Source of the DNA: Acetobacter peroxydans
Lineage (GTDB): Bacteria; Pseudomonadota; Alphaproteobacteria; Acetobacterales; Acetobacteraceae
DNA length: 64,000 nt
Assembly: GCF_006539345.1 (NCBI RefSeq)
Contig: NZ_BJMV01000005.1
Span: 1 to 64,000, forward strand
Direction of reading: 5' to 3'
Positions within the stretch are counted from its first letter, which is position 1; each line of letters begins with the position of its first letter. This document shows, one piece after another, positions 61,310 to 64,000 of this stretch. The position numbers were made by a program, and so were the translations under genes. The notes beneath the pieces were generated by a model that saw only the letters and a program-made list of their open reading frames with translations, was not told the origin of the DNA and searched no databases.

Positions 61310-61420
61310 AAAGCCCTCTCAAGCAGATAGGACGGGAACAGGCCCGCCTTTTGCCGGTTCTTTTAACAGCAGGCTGGCCTCGCCTCAAACCCCCATACCG
61401 CACATAAGAGCGCCGGGGTG

Positions 61421-61978
61421 TCAGGCAGGTTTCTGACCTTTGAGGATCATGGGCAGCCCCGCCGCCACAAACACAACCCGAGCGGCCTGCGCCGCCAGCC
61501 TCTGGTGCAGGCGTCCTGCTTCATCTCGAAAGCGACGGGCCAGCGCATTATCCGGCACGATACCAAGCCCCACCTCGTTTCCCACCAGTACCGTAGGAGC
61601 CAGACGGACGGACAGACTTTGCAACAGGCGCACACTTTCCGCCTCCACGTCGCGCTCGTCCAGCAAAAGGTTGGTCAGCCACAGGGTCAGGCAGTCTAAC
61701 AGGGCGGGCGTACTGGCGTGACGTTCCAGAACGCCCGGCACATCCAGCGGTTCCTCCACTGTCTGCCAGCCCGCATGGGCACGCTCTGCCTTATGATGCG
61801 CAATCCGCGCACGCATTTCCTCATCCCATGCGCGGCCCGTGGCAACATAAAGCCGGGGGCCGGGCAGCGCTGTCAGGCAGGCCTCCGCCAGACGGCTTTT
61901 GCCTGAGCGCGCACCGCCCAGCACCAGTACGGTTCCGGCCAGCCCCGTATCGGAAAGGTTGAGCACAACGCCACTCAT
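61421..61978 (-). CDS. cobU: Bifunctional adenosylcobinamide kinase / guanylyltransferase (CobU/CobP)
   Basis: 185 aa. P-loop GGARSGKSRLAE near residue 25, followed by LYVATGRAWDEEMRARIAHHKAER containing the His that becomes guanylylated, then LLDCLTLWLTNLL and VGNEVGLGIVPDNALARRFRDEAG, all typical of CobU/CobP. It phosphorylates adenosylcobinamide and then activates it with GTP to adenosylcobinamide-GDP in the nucleotide-loop assembly of B12. It is divergent from cobT with 110 bases between. No cobalamin riboswitch was recognised there. Confidence 0.93.
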   Translation of the reverse strand: MSGVVLNLSDTGLAGTVLVLGGARSGKSRLAEACLTALPGPRLYVATGRAWDEEMRARIAHHKAERAHAGWQTVEEPLDVPGVLERHASTPALLDCLTLWLTNLLLDERDVEAESVRLLQSLSVRLAPTVLVGNEVGLGIVPDNALARRFRDEAGRLHQRLAAQAARVVFVAAGLPMILKGQKPA

Positions 61979-62088
61979 GCGATAATCCGCCCTTTCAGGG
62001 AATCACATCCCCACCCAGTTTACGGGCAGCCGCACCATACGGGCGCGGACCGCCTTGCCGTTTTTGCCACCGCACAGGACATTCCGCC

Positions 62089-63183
62089 ATGCCGTCCGCG
62101 CCGCTGCCAGCCCCTCACCCGTTGTCCAGTGCCCCTGCGCCGTCAAGACCGGACGCTCCGGCGGCCCCTGAGTCCCTCCAGGCCCTTGCCCGCCTGTGCA
62201 CCACCCTGCCCGGCCCCGACTCCACGGCGCAGGAACGGATCGCCCAGCGCGAGGCGCAACTGACCAAACCCCCCGGCAGCCTTGGCAGGCTTGAAGAACT
62301 CACACGCTGGCTGGGCGGCTGGCAGGGCCGCGCCACACCCCAGCTGGAACGGGTGCAGGTGATTATCTTCGCGGGCAATCACGGCGTGACAACTCAGGGC
62401 GTTTCCCCCTGGCCGCAGGAAGTCACCGCTCAGATGGTCAGCAACTTCGAGCGCGGCGGAGCTGCTATCAACCAGCTTGCCCGCACGGCAGATGCGGCGC
62501 TGGCGGTCGTGTGCGTCAACGATCTGCGTCCTACGGCGGACTTTACCGCACAACCCGCCATGAGCGAGCAGGCGTTCATGCAGGCCGTAGCAACAGGCTA
62601 CAATGCCGTGCCAACGGACTGCGACCTGCTATGTCTGGGTGAAATGGGTATCGGCAACACCACAGCCGCCGCCGCCATGGCCGCCGCCGTGGCTGGCGGT
62701 TCCGGCGCGGACTGGGCGGGCGCTGGCACCGGGCTGGATGAAAACGGCATGGCCCACAAGGCCACCGTAGTACAGGCCGCCCTGTACCACCATGGCGGAC
62801 ATCTTGCCAACCCGCTGGAAGCCGCCCGCCGTGTAGGCGGATTTGAACTGGCCGCCATGCTGGGGGCGACTCTGGCCGCACGTCATCTCGGCGTGCCCGT
62901 GCTGCTTGACGGTTTTGTCTGCCTCGCGGCTGTTGCCCCGCTGGCGCGCCTGCATCCGCAAGGGCTGGCGCATACCTGCCTTTCGCATTGTGCCACTCCG
63001 CAGGGCCGGACACACCGTCTAGCGCACCATCTGGGGATGGAACCGCTGCTGGGCCTTGGCCTCCGGCTGGGTGAAGGCTCCGGCGCGGCCCTTGCGGTAT
63101 CTATCCTGCGTGGGGCGCTGGCCTGCCATACCGGCATGGCTACCTTTGCCGAAGCCGCCGTCTCCCGCTCGGAAGCACTTTGA
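62089..63183 (+). CDS. cobT: Nicotinate-nucleotide-dimethylbenzimidazole phosphoribosyltransferase (CobT)
   Basis: 364 aa. Activates dimethylbenzimidazole to alpha-ribazole phosphate for the lower ligand of cobalamin. The family motifs are KPPGSLGRLEELTRWLGGWQG, VIIFAGNHGVTTQGVSPWPQEVTAQM, CLGEMGIGNTTAAAAMAAA and LRLGEGSGAALAV with the catalytic Glu. The first 25 residues are Pro/Ala/Ser-rich and probably unstructured; a later start is possible but no in-frame ATG has a better site. cobS follows after six bases. Confidence 0.95.
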   Translation: MPSAPLPAPHPLSSAPAPSRPDAPAAPESLQALARLCTTLPGPDSTAQERIAQREAQLTKPPGSLGRLEELTRWLGGWQGRATPQLERVQVIIFAGNHGVTTQGVSPWPQEVTAQMVSNFERGGAAINQLARTADAALAVVCVNDLRPTADFTAQPAMSEQAFMQAVATGYNAVPTDCDLLCLGEMGIGNTTAAAAMAAAVAGGSGADWAGAGTGLDENGMAHKATVVQAALYHHGGHLANPLEAARRVGGFELAAMLGATLAARHLGVPVLLDGFVCLAAVAPLARLHPQGLAHTCLSHCATPQGRTHRLAHHLGMEPLLGLGLRLGEGSGAALAVSILRGALACHTGMATFAEAAVSRSEAL

Positions 63184-63188
63184 CACCC

Positions 63189-64000
63189 ATGCCCGCCCTC
63201 CGGCCCACACTGGACACGCTACGCCTGCACCTTGCCTGCGGCCTTGGCCTGCTGACGCGCCTGCCCATCACCCGGCTGGTGCCCGCGCCATACCGCAACA
63301 CCACAACCGTATGGCCCATGGCGCGCTCACTCTGGTGCTGGCCGCTGATCGGTGCGGGTATCGGCCTGTTTTCCGGGACCGTCCTGCTACTGACCCGCCT
63401 GATACACGTGCCGCCGCTCGTTGCCGCCTGTCTGGCGTTGACAGCACAGACCATCGTGAGCGGCGGCCTGCATGAAGACGGACTGGCCGACATGTCCGAT
63501 GGCTGCGGCGGGGCCACGCCCGCGCGTAGGCTAGAGATCATGCGTGACAGCCGGGTGGGCAGCTATGGTGTCATGGCGCTGTGTCTCTCCTTTGGCCTGC
63601 GTGCGGCGAGCCTGGCCAGTCTGCCCCTACCCGCCATTCTGCCCGGCTGCATCGTGGCGGCGTGTCTGGCGCGCGCGTCTATGCTCATCCTGCCCGCCAC
63701 CCTGCCCCCGGCCCGACCGGACGGGCTGGCGCTCATGTTACGCCCCATACCCCGCCGCCCTTTTGCGCTCGCCATGCTCTCCGCTCTGCTCTGCGTACTG
63801 GGGGCTACGCTGCTGGGCTGGATCGCGCACCCCAACCCCGCCGCCAGTCTGGCGGCCATGCTGGGCGCGCTCCTGACTGCCGCACTCACCGCGGCAGTCA
63901 TGACCAGAGCCGCGCTGAAAATGCTGGGCGGCTATACGGGGGATGTACTGGGCGCCTGCGCCGTGCTGACGGACTCGCTAGTGCTGGCCACCCTCGCCAC
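63189..64000 (+). CDS. cobS: Adenosylcobinamide-GDP ribazoletransferase (CobS), 3' end outside window
   Basis: Partial: 270 codons are present from ATG 63189 without a stop before the window ends. Inner-membrane enzyme that joins adenosylcobinamide-GDP and alpha-ribazole (phosphate) to finish cobalamin. Seen: GLGLLTRLPI near the N-terminus, several membrane helices, the active-site motif GGLHEDGLADMSDG, then RRLEIMRDSRVGSYGVMAL and GGYTGDVLGA, all diagnostic of CobS. It starts six bases after the cobT stop, so the two are co-transcribed. The normal family length is about 250-290 aa, so only a few residues are probably missing. Confidence 0.94.
   Translation, partial: MPALRPTLDTLRLHLACGLGLLTRLPITRLVPAPYRNTTTVWPMARSLWCWPLIGAGIGLFSGTVLLLTRLIHVPPLVAACLALTAQTIVSGGLHEDGLADMSDGCGGATPARRLEIMRDSRVGSYGVMALCLSFGLRAASLASLPLPAILPGCIVAACLARASMLILPATLPPARPDGLALMLRPIPRRPFALAMLSALLCVLGATLLGWIAHPNPAASLAAMLGALLTAALTAAVMTRAALKMLGGYTGDVLGACAVLTDSLVLATLA

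Noticed and set aside
59873-61330. A 485-codon plus-strand frame.
   Set aside because: It is the antisense shadow of the semialdehyde dehydrogenase gene, with no domain or ribosome site.
1-64000. CRISPR arrays, prophage structural genes, rRNA genes and replication origins.
   Set aside because: No regularly spaced repeats, phage structural proteins, rRNA segments or DnaA-box clusters were seen on reading both strands.

Overview
The window looks like chromosome of a Gram-negative alphaproteobacterium, most likely an acetic acid bacterium (Acetobacteraceae). This is inferred from GC-rich coding sequence, several TonB-dependent receptors, AAB-style metabolic genes and a cobalamin cobU/cobT/cobS block. 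No rRNA or species marker is present, so the genus is not established. About 55 genes are supported, plus one tRNA, one broken hydrolase gene and one decayed transposase.

Layout. 0.5-5.5 kb: Tat-exported serine hydrolase, TonB-dependent siderophore-type receptor, TetR regulator. 5.6-19.1 kb: a large minus-strand nitrogen-scavenging cluster. Read in its own direction it is ABC permease, ABC ATPase, NikR-like ribbon-helix-helix regulator, two DUF1989 proteins, biotin-dependent urea/guanidine carboxylase, allophanate hydrolase, substrate-binding protein, a MetX-like acyltransferase/hydrolase and a GlnT-type glutamine synthetase. The DUF1989 pair (carboxyguanidine deiminase subunits in characterised systems) points to guanidine rather than urea as substrate: uptake, carboxylation, deimination to allophanate, hydrolysis to ammonia and CO2, and possibly ammonia capture by GlnT. 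A long palindrome of NikR-operator type overlaps the presumed promoter. 19.4-29.3 kb: lipocalin-like protein and LysR regulator, second siderophore receptor with a good Fur box, NRAMP-related transporter, Lrp regulator, EmrE-type exporter, and an amino-acid permease coupled to an outer-membrane channel-like protein.

29.9-39.1 kb: quinone-type oxidoreductase, Old Yellow Enzyme and NemR-like TetR; metR/metE; AhpD-like protein; then persulfide-type ArsR, membrane-anchored rhodanese, methyltransferase and truncated haemoglobin. 39.3-49.5 kb is an accessory region of mixed composition: an AT-rich MASE1/PAS/GGDEF cyclase, IS3 orfA debris, a very GC-rich four-gene operon joined by ATGA overlaps (erythromycin esterase family, phosphoribosyltransferase, polysaccharide deacetylase, DUF4015 glycosidase), chaB, and a compact HNH / unknown / nucleotidyltransferase gene trio that could be an undescribed defence or toxin-antitoxin type system. 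It ends with a frameshifted cell-wall hydrolase next to a secreted Cys-rich protein, just before tRNA-Glu(CTC).

50-64 kb: a copper-uptake set (TonB, DUF2946 protein, OprC-like receptor with intact CxxxM and HxM motifs), aldo/keto reductase, a receptor-plus-MFS pair divergent from a TauD-type dioxygenase, a succinate-semialdehyde-type dehydrogenase, and cobU, cobT and the start of cobS, which runs off the window.
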